A stretch of DNA of 64,000 nucleotides from Xanthomonas melonis (lineage in GTDB: Bacteria > Pseudomonadota > Gammaproteobacteria > Xanthomonadales > Xanthomonadaceae). The stretch lies in contig NZ_JAJGQH010000001.1 in the NCBI RefSeq assembly GCF_020783655.1, positions 124,001-188,000 on the forward strand, given 5' to 3'. Within the stretch, counting starts at the first letter, position 1, and the number at the start of each line of letters is the position of its first letter. The notes under the pieces are model-generated. The model was not told the origin of the DNA, searched no databases, and worked only from the letters and a program-made list of their open reading frames with translations. The position numbers and the translations under genes were made by a program. Below, one piece after another: positions 37,194 through 48,387 of this stretch.

Positions 37194-37206
37194 ACATCTC
37201 TCCCCC

Positions 37207-38572
<1,366 letters not shown>

Positions 38573-38684
38573 GCGATGGCGATGGCTCTTGGCATGGCGA
38601 TGGCTCTTTGCATGGAGACAGCTTTCGGTACGACACCGCTTTGCGACTTACGGTGTCCCATCAATGGCGCATCTGCAACCTTGC
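38573..38684 (-). repeat. Short duplicated spacer between ccmB and ccmC
   Basis: The plus strand reads GCGATGGC-GATGGCTCTTGG-CATGGCGATGGCTCTTTG-CATGG, so a unit of about 17-18 bases (ATGGCGATGGCTCTT) is present twice. It is the only non-overlapping junction in the operon other than the ccmE-ccmF gap. Confidence 0.55.
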
Positions 38685-39376
38685 TCAGCTGAGCGAGATC
38701 CGGATCGCCGCCGCCGCCGCCAGCGGTGCCAGCACGATGCCGATCACCAAGCCTGCGCCCAACAGCAACAACGCGCCCACCGCATCCTGTCCTTGCCCGC
38801 TGGCCGCCACGCTGCCGGCGCCGAACACCAGCACCGGCACGTACAACGGCAACGCCAGCAACGCCACGAGAATACCAGAGCGTTTCATGGTGACGGTCAG
38901 CGCTGCGACCACGGCACCGAGCAGGCTCAGAAGCGGTGTACCCAGCGCCAACGATGCCAGCAGCACCGGCAATTGGTCATGCGGCAGGTGCAGCAATTCG
39001 CCCAGCAACGGTGTCACCGCGATCAACGGCAGCGCGCTGGTGGCCCAGTGCAGCAGCACGCGTACGGCGATCAACCAGGCCAGCGGCACCGACGCCAGCA
39101 GCCATTGCTCCATCGAACCGTCTTCCACGTCGCTGCGGAACAGGGCATCCAGCGACAACAGGCCGGCCAGCAGCACCGACAGCCAAAGCACCGCCGGCGC
39201 GGCCTGGGCCAGCAGATCGGGGCGCCCGCCCAGTCCAAGCGCGAACAGCACCACGATCAGCAGCGCGAACAGTGCCGGCTGCAGCGCGTCGCTGCGGCGG
39301 CGCCACAGCAATTGCAGATCGCGTCGCAGCAGTGCGCGGGCGGCCTGCAACAGGGACGGCTGTGACGACGGCGTGC

Positions 39377-39380
<4 letters not shown>
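38685..39380 (-). CDS. ccmB: Haem exporter permease CcmB
   Basis: A 231-residue protein with six hydrophobic helices. It starts [35 protein letters not shown] and contains the family [15 protein letters not shown] segment. It is the membrane part of the CcmAB ABC module, which powers release of holo-CcmE. Its start overlaps the ccmA stop by four bases. Confidence 0.94.
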
Positions 39381-40021
<641 letters not shown>

Positions 40022-40265
40022 CGGCGCAGCGGACTCCCGTCGCAGGACGGCATGGGGTGGGCGAACGGGGGCATGCCATCGCGCGCGCGACCGGCACGCC
40101 ACGCGAAGGGGCAGGGCGCGCATTGTAGCGACGATGGCCGCTGGCCGGGGCGCCTGCGCACGGCGTCGATGTCTCCGGGAACGCTGTTTTGCACGGCGCC
40201 TGGCGCACCGGCCGGGCCGCTTTGCGTACACTCGCGGTCCCCCGATTGCTGACCGGACCGGCGCG

Positions 40266-41414
40266 ATGCCCCTCACGACCAAGCTGCCCAAGGTGGGCAC
40301 CACCATCTTCACCGTCATGTCGCAGCTGGCGGCCGAGCACGGCGCGGTCAACCTGGGCCAGGGCTTTCCCGACTTCGCGGTGCCGCAGCGGCTGGTCGAC
40401 GAATTGACCAAGGCCATGGCGGCCGGCCACAACCAGTATCCGCCGATGACCGGCGTGGCGGCACTGCGCCAGGCCATCGCCGGCAAGGCGCAGCGTTGCT
40501 ATGGCGCCCAGGTCGATGCCGACAGCGAGATCACCGTCACCAGCGGCGCCACCGAGGCGATCTTCAACGCCATCCACGCCGTGGTGCGCGCGGGCGAAGA
40601 GGTCATCGTGCTGGACCCGGCCTACGACTGCTACGAGCCGGCGATCGACCTGGCCGGCGCGCGCGCGGTGCACGTGGCGCTGGATCCGCAGACGTTCGCG
40701 GTGGATTGGCAGGCCTTGCGCGCGGCGATCACGCCGAAGACGCGCCTGCTGATGATCAACTCGCCGCATAACCCGTCCGGCGCGATGCTTTCGGCCGACG
40801 ACCTGCAGGCGCTGACCGACCTGCTGCGCGGCACCGACATCTTCCTGCTGTCCGACGAGGTCTACGAGCACATCGTGTTCGACGGCCGCCGTCACGAGTC
40901 GGTACTGCGCTGGCCGGAACTGCGCGAACGCGCCTTCGTGATCTCCAGTTTCGGCAAGACCTACCACTGCACCGGCTGGAAGATCGGCTACGCCATCGCG
41001 CCGCCGGCGCTCACCGCCGAATTCCGCAAGGTGCACCAGTACAACACCTTCACCAGCTTCGGTCCGGCCCAGCACGCCTTCGCTGCGATGATCCGCGACG
41101 AGCCCGAGCACGACGAGCAACTGGGCGCGTTCTACCAGGCCAAGCGCGACCGTTTTCGCGAGCAGGTGCTGACCACCCGCCTGACGCCGCTGCCGGTGCC
41201 CGGCGGCTATTTCCAACTGGTGGATTACTCGGCGATCAGCGATCTGCCCGATACCGAATTCGTGAAGTGGCTGACGATCGAGAAGGGCGTGGCCGCGATT
41301 CCGTTGTCGCCGTTCTACGAGAATGCCCCGGCTGGTCAGCGCCTGGTGCGGCTGTGCTTTGCCAAGAACGATGCAACGCTGGATGCGGCGATCGAGCGTT
41401 TGCAGCAGCTCTGA
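40266..41414 (+). CDS. PLP-dependent methionine/glutamine-type aminotransferase (YbdL-like)
   Basis: A 382-residue fold-type I aminotransferase. The PLP lysine is in [16 protein letters not shown]. Further family motifs are [26 protein letters not shown] and [12 protein letters not shown]. It most resembles YbdL and kynurenine/glutamine transaminase K, which use methionine, glutamine and aromatic amino acids. The next gene encodes an omega-amidase, the classic partner that removes the 2-oxoglutaramate made when glutamine is the amino donor. The pair therefore suits transamination of methionine-salvage ketomethylthiobutyrate. This is inference from context. The ATG at 40266 fits the family start. 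Confidence 0.88.
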   Translation: MPLTTKLPKVGTTIFTVMSQLAAEHGAVNLGQGFPDFAVPQRLVDELTKAMAAGHNQYPPMTGVAALRQAIAGKAQRCYGAQVDADSEITVTSGATEAIFNAIHAVVRAGEEVIVLDPAYDCYEPAIDLAGARAVHVALDPQTFAVDWQALRAAITPKTRLLMINSPHNPSGAMLSADDLQALTDLLRGTDIFLLSDEVYEHIVFDGRRHESVLRWPELRERAFVISSFGKTYHCTGWKIGYAIAPPALTAEFRKVHQYNTFTSFGPAQHAFAAMIRDEPEHDEQLGAFYQAKRDRFREQVLTTRLTPLPVPGGYFQLVDYSAISDLPDTEFVKWLTIEKGVAAIPLSPFYENAPAGQRLVRLCFAKNDATLDAAIERLQQL

Positions 41415-41420
41415 CGAGCT

Positions 41421-41552
41421 GGGATTCGGGAGTGGGGATTCGGGATTCGTAACGGCGGTTGGCCGTTTGTTGACGAGTTCGCAGAATGCCTGATGACAGG
41501 AAGCTACCCGAGACCCGCCGTTCGAATCCCCACTCCCGAATCCCGAATCCCG
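41421..41552 (+). repeat. Heptad-repeat palindrome 5, aminotransferase-amidase gap
   Basis: The left arm (41421-41449) is GGGATTCGGGAGTGGGGATT then CGGGATTCG. The right arm (41523-41552) is an inverted copy sharing a perfect 22-base core. The centre starts with CGTAACGGC. The amidase ATG lies nine bases after the right arm. Confidence 0.85.
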
Positions 41553-41560
41553 AGCCTTCA

Positions 41561-42361
41561 ATGACCGACCTTCGCATCTCCCTGATCCAAGGCGATACCC
41601 GCTGGCACGATCCGGCCGGCAATCGCGATTACTACGGCGCGTTGCTGGAGCCGTTGGCCGGGCAGACCGATCTGGTGATCCTGCCGGAGACCTTCACCAG
41701 CGGGTTTTCCAACGACGCCATCGACAAGGCCGAAGGCATGGACGGGCCGACGGTGGACTGGGTGCGCACGCAGGCGGCGCGTCTGGGCGCAGCGGTGACC
41801 GGCAGCGTGCAATTGCGCACCGACGAGGGGGTGTTCAATCGCTTGCTGTGGGCCACCCCCGATGGCGCGTTGCAGTCCTACGACAAGCGGCACCTGTTCC
41901 GCTTCGGCAACGAACACCTTCGCTACGCGGCCGGACGCGAGCGTCTTTGCGTGGAATGGAAGGGGTGGCGGATCAATCCACAGGTCTGCTACGACCTGCG
42001 CTTCCCGGTGTTCTGCCGCAACCGCTTCGATGTTGAGCGCCCGGGTCAGCTGGATTTCGACCTGCAGCTGTTCGTGGCCAACTGGCCGTCGGCACGTGCC
42101 TACGCCTGGAAGACGCTGCTGCGCGCCCGCGCGATCGAAAACCTGTGCTTCGTCGCCGCCGTCAACCGCATCGGCGTGGACGGCAATCAGTTGCACTACG
42201 CCGGTGACAGCGCGGTGATCGATTTCCTCGGCCAACCGCAGGTGGAAATCCGCGAGCGCGAGCAGGTGGTCACTACCACCATCAGCGCAACCGCGCTGGC
42301 CGAACACCGCGCCCGCTTCCCCGCAATGCTGGATGCGGATAAGTTCGGGATTAGGGATTAG
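41561..42361 (+). CDS. Omega-amidase, nitrilase superfamily (YafV-like)
   Basis: A 266-residue nitrilase-fold amidase. The catalytic triad is E43 (LPETFTSGF), K109 (YDKRHLFRF) and C143 (QVCYDLRFP). It most resembles YafV/omega-amidases that hydrolyse 2-oxoglutaramate or 2-oxosuccinamate. It sits downstream of the aminotransferase, with which it would form a salvage pair. The last five codons (FGIRD) and the stop codon come from the heptad repeat array that starts at 42347, so the native C-terminus has been replaced or trimmed. Confidence 0.9.
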   Translation: MTDLRISLIQGDTRWHDPAGNRDYYGALLEPLAGQTDLVILPETFTSGFSNDAIDKAEGMDGPTVDWVRTQAARLGAAVTGSVQLRTDEGVFNRLLWATPDGALQSYDKRHLFRFGNEHLRYAAGRERLCVEWKGWRINPQVCYDLRFPVFCRNRFDVERPGQLDFDLQLFVANWPSARAYAWKTLLRARAIENLCFVAAVNRIGVDGNQLHYAGDSAVIDFLGQPQVEIREREQVVTTTISATALAEHRARFPAMLDADKFGIRD

Positions 42362-42482
42362 GGATTAGGGATTAGGGATTAGAGATTCGGGATTAGGGAT
42401 TAGAGATTCGGGATTCGTAAAAGCCACTGCGGCTCAGGTGCCAGCGTGCCCGCTGTTACCAATCCCCAATCCCCAATCCCGG
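42347..42482. repeat. Heptad-repeat palindrome 6, overlapping the amidase stop
   Basis: A long left array (42347-42418) of GGGATTA and GGGATTC units is followed by CGTAAAAGCC, a short centre, and an inverted array (42459-42482) of AATCCCC units. The first four GGG runs (42347-42370) have 4-base loops, a good G-quadruplex pattern. The element spans the space between the convergent amidase and glutaminyl cyclase genes and touches both stop codons. Confidence 0.85.
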
Positions 42483-43253
42483 CTACTCACCCACCTCGAT
42501 CTCATAGATCTTCGGCCAGCGCTTGCCGGTGACGAACAGGCGATCGTGTTCGGCGTCGTAGGCGATGCCGTTGAGGACATCGTTGCTGGGGTCGGTCAGT
42601 GTGTCGGGGGCCGGCGCCAGTGCCTTGAGGTCGATCCAGGCGATGACCTTGCCGCTGGCCGGGTCGATGCGTGCGATGCGAGTGGTCAGCCAGACATTGG
42701 CCAGCAGCTGGCCCTTGACCCATTCCAGCTCGTTGAGATTGTCCAGTGGCCGGCCGCGTGCGGTGACGGTGATGCTGCCGGTCTGCTTCAGGCTCTGCGG
42801 ATCCAGCTTGCGGATGCGCGCGCTGCCGTCGCTCATGTAGATGGTGTGCGCATCGCTGGTCAGTGCCCAGCCTTCGCCGGGGTAGCTGAACTGCGCGCGT
42901 GGTTGCAAGGTGGCCAGGTCGTAGATGAAGCCGCGCTGGTTGCGCCAGGTCAGCTGGATCAGCCGGTCTTCCCAGGCCACGATGCCTTCGCCGTAGTAGG
43001 GCAGCGGCGTTTCCACCTGCTGCAGCACCCGGCCGGTCTCCAGCTCGACCTTGCGCACCCGGGACTGGCCCAGCTCCCCGGTGCTTTCGTAAAGATGGCC
43101 GTCGCGAAAGAACAGGCCCTCGGTGAAGGCGGTGGTGTCGTGCGGATAGCTGCGCACCACGGTATAGCGTTGGGTGGGAATCGCATCGGCGCACCGTGCA
43201 GACGGCGGCAGCGCCAGGAGGGCGGCGAACAGCAGGAGGGCAGGGCGTGACAT
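42483..43253 (-). CDS. Glutaminyl-peptide cyclotransferase
   Basis: A 256-residue exported protein with signal peptide (MSRPALLLFAALLALPPSARCA). The mature part is a five-bladed beta-propeller of the plant/bacterial glutamine cyclotransferase type: FTEGLFFRDGHLYESTGELGQSRVR, YGEGIVAWEDRLIQLTWRN, LDNLNELEWVKGQLLANVW and DVLNGIAYDAEHDRLFVTGKRWPKIYEI. It cyclises N-terminal glutamine to pyroglutamate in periplasmic or secreted proteins. The X. campestris homologue has been structurally studied. The TAG stop directly abuts repeat element 6. Confidence 0.93.
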   Translation of the reverse strand: MSRPALLLFAALLALPPSARCADAIPTQRYTVVRSYPHDTTAFTEGLFFRDGHLYESTGELGQSRVRKVELETGRVLQQVETPLPYYGEGIVAWEDRLIQLTWRNQRGFIYDLATLQPRAQFSYPGEGWALTSDAHTIYMSDGSARIRKLDPQSLKQTGSITVTARGRPLDNLNELEWVKGQLLANVWLTTRIARIDPASGKVIAWIDLKALAPAPDTLTDPSNDVLNGIAYDAEHDRLFVTGKRWPKIYEIEVGE

Positions 43254-43416
43254 GCCGCCATGATCCCACGCCATGGGCGCGGTTTGCAGCGGCCGCTGCG
43301 TCGTGGCGGCAGCTAATGCTGCGCTGAACGGCATTGGCGCCCATGCCCGGGCGTTGTCGCGACTGCTACATCGGCGCTGCTAGTCTCGCGCCACTTCCAC
43401 CACCGGCAACGCATCC

Positions 43417-43854
43417 ATGCTCAAGTCACTGTCTCTTCTCGCGCTGCTTGGCGCGGCAACGCTGGCTCCACAGGCGCAGGCCGCCGGCAATATCGATTGC
43501 CAGCTTTCGTTCAACCTCTCCGGCTGGTCGGTGTTCTACAAGACCGCCAGCGGCACCGGCACCATCAAGTGCGACAACGGCGCGGTGATTCCGGTCAGGA
43601 TCTCCAGCAAGGGGGGCGGGCTGACCGTCGGCAAGTCGAAGATCACCGGCGGCCGCGGCACCTTCTCCGGTGCGTACAGCCTCGACGATCTGTTCGGCAC
43701 CTACGCCGCTGCCGAAGCGCACGCGGGCGTGGTGAAGTCGAGTACCGCACAGGTGGTCACCAAGGGCGATATCTCGCTTGCGCTGGCCGGCACCGGCGAA
43801 GGCGTGGACCTGGGCGTCAATGTCGGCAACTTCGTGATCGAGCGCCGCAAGTAA
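43417..43854 (+). CDS. Secreted hypothetical protein
   Basis: A 145-residue protein with a signal peptide (MLKSLSLLALLGAATLAPQAQA, cleavage before AGNID). The mature chain is Gly/Ser/Val-rich with predicted beta strands and two cysteines (NIDCQLSF and TIKCDNG) that may form a disulphide. The body reads like a small periplasmic beta-barrel or lipid/ligand-binding fold (GKSKITGGRGTFSGAYSLDDLFGTYAAAEAHAG). I do not recognise the family with confidence. It stands alone between glutaminyl cyclase (divergent) and the rluB terminator. Confidence 0.7.
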   Translation: MLKSLSLLALLGAATLAPQAQAAGNIDCQLSFNLSGWSVFYKTASGTGTIKCDNGAVIPVRISSKGGGLTVGKSKITGGRGTFSGAYSLDDLFGTYAAAEAHAGVVKSSTAQVVTKGDISLALAGTGEGVDLGVNVGNFVIERRK

Positions 43855-44020
43855 GCCGTTTCATCAGGAGCGCGCGCGCCTCCGATCGCGCGTGTTGCGA
43901 TGACGCGGCACCTGCCGATTGCCCGATGCCACGATCGTCGAGCCGAATGTGCAGGCAACCTTGCTGCAGGCCTGGCTGGTGGCACTCAACCTGCGGTCAC
44001 GCCGCCGGCAGGCGCATATG

Positions 44021-44048
44021 AAAACGGCCCTTTGCAGGGCCGTTTTTT
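44021..44048. terminator. Bidirectional terminator between the secreted protein and rluB
   Basis: AAAACGGCCC-TTTGCA-GGGCCGTTTTTT forms a compact hairpin with A and T tracts on both sides. It can end the rluB transcript (minus strand) and the gene at 43417-43854 (plus strand). Confidence 0.88.
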
Positions 44049-44072
44049 ATTGCAGGTCTCCGCCGCCAGGAC

Positions 44073-45662
44073 TTAGCGACCGCGATTGCCGCCACCGGGC
44101 GGGCGACGGTTGCCACCGCCCGGAGGCCGGCCGCCCGGGCCGCGCGGTGCGCCGCCGGGACCGCGGTTGGCCGATGCCGGGCCACGGTTGCCGCCAGGAC
44201 CCGGACGACCGCCGCCGGGGCGACCGGCAGGCCGCGCCGCGCCGTACGGACTGAAGCCCGGGGTGGCGTGATCGGACGGGAAGATCGGCGCGTTGCCTGG
44301 GTGGCCATAGGGATGCTTGCGCTGCCCCTGGCCCTGCGACTGGCCTTGACCACCGGCGCCGCCGCGGCCCTGGCCGCCGGCACCCGGACGTGCACCGCCC
44401 GGACCCTTCTTGGCATAAGGACGGGCCTGGCCGCTGCTGTTGCCGCCAGGACCGGCATTGCGGTGGCCGCTGGGGCCGGTGCTCACGCCATCGGGCACAT
44501 ACCAACTGCGGAACGCGGCCGGGTTGCCCTCCGGCAGCGAGCGGTCGCCCTTGGCCGGGCCGCGTTGCTTGAACGGACGCTGCTGCGACTGCTTGGCCGC
44601 CGCCTCGCCACTGACGGTCAGCCCGCCCTTGAATCCGCCGGACTTGCCGCGACCGCGGCCACTGCGCTCTTCGCGGAAGTTGTCGAAGCGGCGTAGCTCG
44701 CGGCCTTCGTCGGCACCGGAGGTCTGCCCATTGACGTAGGCATTGCTGCGGCCGCCATCGCGCGCCACGTGCACGGTGGACTTGGCCGCACGGCGCTGGC
44801 CGATCACCGGCTGCAGGGTCAGCGCCGAGGGGGCGCCTTCTTCCAGCTTGAGCTCGGCACGCAAGGCCTCGACCTTGTCCTGCGCCACTTCCACCGACTG
44901 CCCACGCCGCAACTCGCGCGGCAACGCGATCTTGCCGTAGCGGCTGCGCTTGAGGCGGCTGACCTGGCAGCCCTGCGATTCCCACAGGCGGCGCACTTCG
45001 CGGTTGCGGCCTTCCTTGACCACCACGCGGAACCAGTCGTGCGAATCGGTGCCGCCGATGCGTTCGATCTCGTCGAACTTGGCGCCGCCGTCTTCCAGCA
45101 GCACGCCGCGCGACAGGCGCTCGATGATGGCGTCGGAGACGGTTTCCTCGCCCTCCGGGGCGCGTACGCGCACCACGTATTCGCGTTCGACCTCGTAGGA
45201 GGGGTGCATCATCGCGTTGGCCAGCTCGCCGTCGGTGGTGAGCAGCAGCAGGCCGGTGGTGTTGATGTCCAGGCGGCCGATCGCGATCCAGCGCGAACCC
45301 TTCAGTGCCGGCAACGACTCGAACACGGTCGGGCGGCCTTCGGGATCCTCGCGGGTGGTCACTTCGCCTTCGGGCTTGTTGTAGATCAGCACGCGCGCCG
45401 GTTCGGTCAGCGCGCTGGCCACGAAGCTGCGCCCGTCCAGTTCGATCTTGTCGCCGCTGCGCACCGACATGCCGGTCTGCGCGACGGCGCCATTGACCTT
45501 GATCAGGCCATCGGCGATGCGCTGCTCCAGCGCGCGGCGCGAACCCAGGCCGGCCTGAGCCAGCACCTTGTGCAGGCGCTCTTCCAGCTTGGGCGCTTCG
45601 GGCGCGCTGTCGCGCTTGAGGGAGAGCTTGTTCAACGACAGCTTGCGGGGGGTGTCACTCAT
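44073..45662 (-). CDS. rluB: 23S rRNA pseudouridine synthase RluB with long Gly/Arg/Pro tail
   Basis: A 529-residue protein. An S4 RNA-binding domain (about residues 25-75, LEERLHKVLAQAGLGSRRALEQRI) is followed by the RsuA/RluB catalytic domain with the active aspartate in GRLDINTTGLLLLTTDG. It converts a uridine near position 2605 of 23S rRNA to pseudouridine. The core ends near residue 285. The remaining 240 or so residues are low complexity: basic, then Gly/Pro/Arg-rich (GGRPPGGGNRR), like an RNA-binding RGG tail. The ATG at 45662 overlaps the scpB stop by eight bases. The order scpA-scpB-rluB is common. Confidence 0.93.
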   Translation of the reverse strand: MSDTPRKLSLNKLSLKRDSAPEAPKLEERLHKVLAQAGLGSRRALEQRIADGLIKVNGAVAQTGMSVRSGDKIELDGRSFVASALTEPARVLIYNKPEGEVTTREDPEGRPTVFESLPALKGSRWIAIGRLDINTTGLLLLTTDGELANAMMHPSYEVEREYVVRVRAPEGEETVSDAIIERLSRGVLLEDGGAKFDEIERIGGTDSHDWFRVVVKEGRNREVRRLWESQGCQVSRLKRSRYGKIALPRELRRGQSVEVAQDKVEALRAELKLEEGAPSALTLQPVIGQRRAAKSTVHVARDGGRSNAYVNGQTSGADEGRELRRFDNFREERSGRGRGKSGGFKGGLTVSGEAAAKQSQQRPFKQRGPAKGDRSLPEGNPAAFRSWYVPDGVSTGPSGHRNAGPGGNSSGQARPYAKKGPGGARPGAGGQGRGGAGGQGQSQGQGQRKHPYGHPGNAPIFPSDHATPGFSPYGAARPAGRPGGGRPGPGGNRGPASANRGPGGAPRGPGGRPPGGGNRRPPGGGNRGR

Positions 45663-46800
45663 GTGTCTGGCTCCGGCCGCCGCGTTGCGGGTCGGCCTCT
45701 GGGTCGGAATCGGCTTCGTCAACAGCCACGGTCGTCGTCGCGACGGCGTTGTCTTCGTCTTCGTTCACTGCATCCGCGCGCGTGCCCGGCGCGGTGTCGG
45801 GGTCGCCCTCGCGGGCGGCATCGGGATCTTGCGTGTTCGGGTCCTGCGCCGAGTCAGGCTCGGGGTGTTGCGGTGGGGCGGTGGGGCGATCGTCGGCAGC
45901 GCGCTCGTCGCCGGTGCCGGCATCGTGCTGGTCGGTGTCGGATGCGTGGTCCGCTGCGCCGCTGCGCTCGGTTGCACCGCCCTCAACGTCGTCGGCTGCC
46001 TCGCTGCCGTTGTTATCGGCGGGGCCGGCGTTCTCTTCATCGGCCAGGGCAACGGTGTTGGCGGTGGACTCGGCCGAAATGGCGCCGGCGTCGGCCGCTG
46101 CCGGGGCGTCGCCCGCATCGGCATCTGCAGCCGTTTCGCCGCCGGCGGCGTCATCGGCCGCATCGGCGTTGGCGGCATCGGTCCCATCCTGGTCGGCGCT
46201 CATCGCTGCCGCTGCCGGGACTACGCCGTCCAGCTGGCCGTCACGGTCCAGCGGCAGTTGCGGGTCCAGCTCGGCAATGTCCTTCAATTCGGACAGGGGC
46301 GGCAGCTCGTCCAGGCGCTTGAGCCCGAAGTAATCCAGAAAGCCCCTGGTGGTGCCGAACAGGGCAGGCTTGCCGGGAACGTCGCGGTGGCCCACCACGC
46401 GGATCCACTCGCGTTCCTCCAGGGCCTGGATGATGTTGCTGCTGACGGCCACGCCGCGGACCTGTTCGATCTCGCCGCGGGTGATCGGCTGGCGATAGGC
46501 GATCAGCGCCAGGGTCTCCAGCGTGGCCCGGGTGTACTTGGTACGGCGCTCGGTCCACAACCGAGCCACCCAGCCATGCACATCGGCCTTGACCTGGAAG
46601 CGGAAGCCGGAGGCCACTTCGACCAGTTCCACGCCACGTTCTGCGCAGCCTTCGCGCAACAGCTCCAGCGCACGTTCGACGCTGCCGGGCGGCGCCGGCT
46701 CTTCCTCGGGAAACAGCCCCTGCAGCTGCGCCAGCGTCAGCGGCTGGCTGCTCGCCAGCAGGGCGGCTTCGACGATGCGGGTGATCAGCGCTTGATCCAT
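45655..46800 (-). CDS. scpB: Chromosome segregation protein ScpB with acidic tail
   Basis: A 381-residue protein. The first 185 or so residues are the two winged-helix domains of ScpB: DQALITRIVEAALLASSQPLTLAQL, then TLETLALIAYRQPITRGEIEQVRGV and GRGW-like GHRDVPGKPALFGTTRGFLDYFGL. ScpB binds ScpA and SMC in condensin. The last 190 or so residues are an Asp/Ala/Glu-rich disordered tail (DAADDAAGGETAADADAGDA), about as long as the core itself. The ATG at 46800 is preferred; an upstream ATG overlaps scpA. The strong negative charge may mimic DNA. Its purpose is unknown. Confidence 0.93.
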   Translation of the reverse strand: MDQALITRIVEAALLASSQPLTLAQLQGLFPEEEPAPPGSVERALELLREGCAERGVELVEVASGFRFQVKADVHGWVARLWTERRTKYTRATLETLALIAYRQPITRGEIEQVRGVAVSSNIIQALEEREWIRVVGHRDVPGKPALFGTTRGFLDYFGLKRLDELPPLSELKDIAELDPQLPLDRDGQLDGVVPAAAAMSADQDGTDAANADAADDAAGGETAADADAGDAPAAADAGAISAESTANTVALADEENAGPADNNGSEAADDVEGGATERSGAADHASDTDQHDAGTGDERAADDRPTAPPQHPEPDSAQDPNTQDPDAAREGDPDTAPGTRADAVNEDEDNAVATTTVAVDEADSDPEADPQRGGRSQTHE

Positions 46801-46813
46801 TCGGTGATCGGCT

Positions 46814-47719
46814 TCAGGTGGGTTCGTTGGCGGCATCGCTGTCGTCGAATTCGCTGGAGAATTGCAGCGGCGCATTGGTATTGCCCAACGCCAGCGACTT
46901 CACGTAGATCGGCGCCAGCGGCGCTTCCTGCACGATGTCCAGCAACTGCTCCTTGGCCAATTCGAGCAGCGCCAGGAAGGTGACCAGCACGCCGAGCTTG
47001 CCTTCTTCGGCAGTGAACAGCGATTCGAAACGGTAGAACTTGCCGTCGTCCAGGCGGCCGAGCACATCGCCCATGCGCTGGCGCACACTCAGCGCCTCGC
47101 GCTTGATCGCATGCCCGGTGAACAGCTCGGCGCGTTTGAGCACGTCGTACAGCGCCATCAGCATCTCTTTCAGCTCCACCGGCGGCGGCAGCTTGACCGC
47201 CGCGCGCTCGGGCAGATGCGCCTGCACCGGCGCGCTGTCGCGGCCCATGCGCGGCAAGGTGTCCAGATCCTCGGCGGCCTGCTTGAAGCGTTCGTATTCC
47301 TGCAGCCGGCGCACCAGTTCGGCGCGCGGGTCTTCCTCTTCGCCCTCCTGGCTGGGCGGGCGCGGCAACAGCATGCGCGATTTGATCTCGGCCAGGATCG
47401 CGGCCATCACCAGATACTCGGCGGCCAGCTCGAAGCGCAGTTCCTGCATGACATTGATGTAGTCCACGTACTGCCGGGTGATCTCGGCGACGGGGATGTC
47501 CAGGATGTCCAGGTTCTGCCGGCGGATCAGGTACAGCAGCAGGTCCAGCGGGCCTTCGAACGCGTCCAGGATGACTTCCAGCGCATCCGGCGGGATGTAC
47601 AGATCCTGCGGGATCTGCAGCACCGGTTGCCCATGCACCACCGCCAGCGGCATTTCCTGCTGCTGTGGCGGCGCGCTCGTGGCTGGCGGAGTCGCGGCGT
47701 GCGCGAGTTCGGAATTCAT
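46814..47719 (-). CDS. scpA: Segregation and condensation protein ScpA
   Basis: A 301-residue kleisin. The N-terminal SMC-neck-binding part has FEGPLDLLLYLIRRQNLDILDIPVAEITRQYVDYI, the hallmark ScpA segment, followed by EYLVMAAILAEIKSRMLLP. The C-terminal winged helix holds FLALLELAKEQLLDIVQEAPLAPIYV. A short Pro/Gln-rich N-terminal extension (about 35 residues) precedes the core. It closes the SMC ring with ScpB. It lies 13 bases upstream of scpB. Confidence 0.94.
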   Translation of the reverse strand: MNSELAHAATPPATSAPPQQQEMPLAVVHGQPVLQIPQDLYIPPDALEVILDAFEGPLDLLLYLIRRQNLDILDIPVAEITRQYVDYINVMQELRFELAAEYLVMAAILAEIKSRMLLPRPPSQEGEEEDPRAELVRRLQEYERFKQAAEDLDTLPRMGRDSAPVQAHLPERAAVKLPPPVELKEMLMALYDVLKRAELFTGHAIKREALSVRQRMGDVLGRLDDGKFYRFESLFTAEEGKLGVLVTFLALLELAKEQLLDIVQEAPLAPIYVKSLALGNTNAPLQFSSEFDDSDAANEPT

Positions 47720-48087
47720 CAGGTCGACATCGGGTCTTGCGGTCGCCGGTCGCGGTCTTAAGCCGCGCCTGCAGGGCTTTGCCTTGAGTTATTGCGATCA
47801 ATGTCGTGCCTGCGCCGGCACGATCCCACACATCTACATACGCCAATCCACATGCAAGCAGGCGCCGTATGGCATGCGGCGACGGAACAGCGAGGAGGTC
47901 GTCTACGCGGGCCGGCGTTGGGCAGCGAATCGGTCGTCGGGAAGAGCGTTGAGCCTGGGCCGACGGGCCGCTGCGTCCGGCTGCGTGTGGCAGTGCAGTC
48001 AAGGGTAATGCGTGCGCGGGGGCGGTGTCCAGCGCCGCGCCGGCTAGAATTGGCGTGGTGATCTTCAAGTCCTTGGCGAGGTGGCGT
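47720..48087. other. Intergenic region between divergent scpA and yciI-like genes
   Basis: About 370 bases with no supported gene. Promoters for scpA (minus) and the yciI-bolA pair (plus) should lie here, but none was recognised by eye. Confidence 0.4.
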
Positions 48088-48387
48088 GTGTGGTACGTAA
48101 TCGAGGGGTATGACCGGGCCGATGCACTGGCCGCGCGGCAACAGGCGCGACCGGCCCATCTGGTGCGCCTGCAGGCGCTGGCAGCAGCCGGGCGGCTGCT
48201 GGTGGCGGGGCCATGCCCGGCCATCGATGCCGAGGATCCAGGTCCGGCCGGCTTCAGTGGCAGCGTGGTGATCGCCGAATTCGACGCCCTGGAGCAGGCA
48301 CGTGCGTGGGCCGACGCCGATCCGTATGTGGAAGCGGGTGTCTATGGACGCACCGAGGTCCGGCCGTTCCGGCGGGTGCTGCCATGA
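48088..48387 (+). CDS. yciI: YciI family protein
   Basis: A 99-residue protein beginning at GTG with [42 protein letters not shown], the typical YciI opening. The family's histidine (RPAHLVR) and aspartate ([12 protein letters not shown]) are in place, and the C-terminal VRPFRRVLP matches. A frame open to 48025 lacks a good start. YciI proteins are small ferredoxin-like-fold proteins of unsettled function. The stop overlaps the bolA start (ATGA), so the two are co-translated. Confidence 0.88.
   Translation: MWYVIEGYDRADALAARQQARPAHLVRLQALAAAGRLLVAGPCPAIDAEDPGPAGFSGSVVIAEFDALEQARAWADADPYVEAGVYGRTEVRPFRRVLP

Noticed and set aside
36922-37197. N-terminal extension of ccmF by 92 residues
   Set aside because: The extra residues (PGPGSRVP-type) are translated heptad repeats; the family start is at 36921.
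43919-44254. 111-residue plus-strand frame around 44 kb
   Set aside because: It spans a terminator hairpin and the antisense of the rluB Gly-rich tail; no ribosome site or family match.
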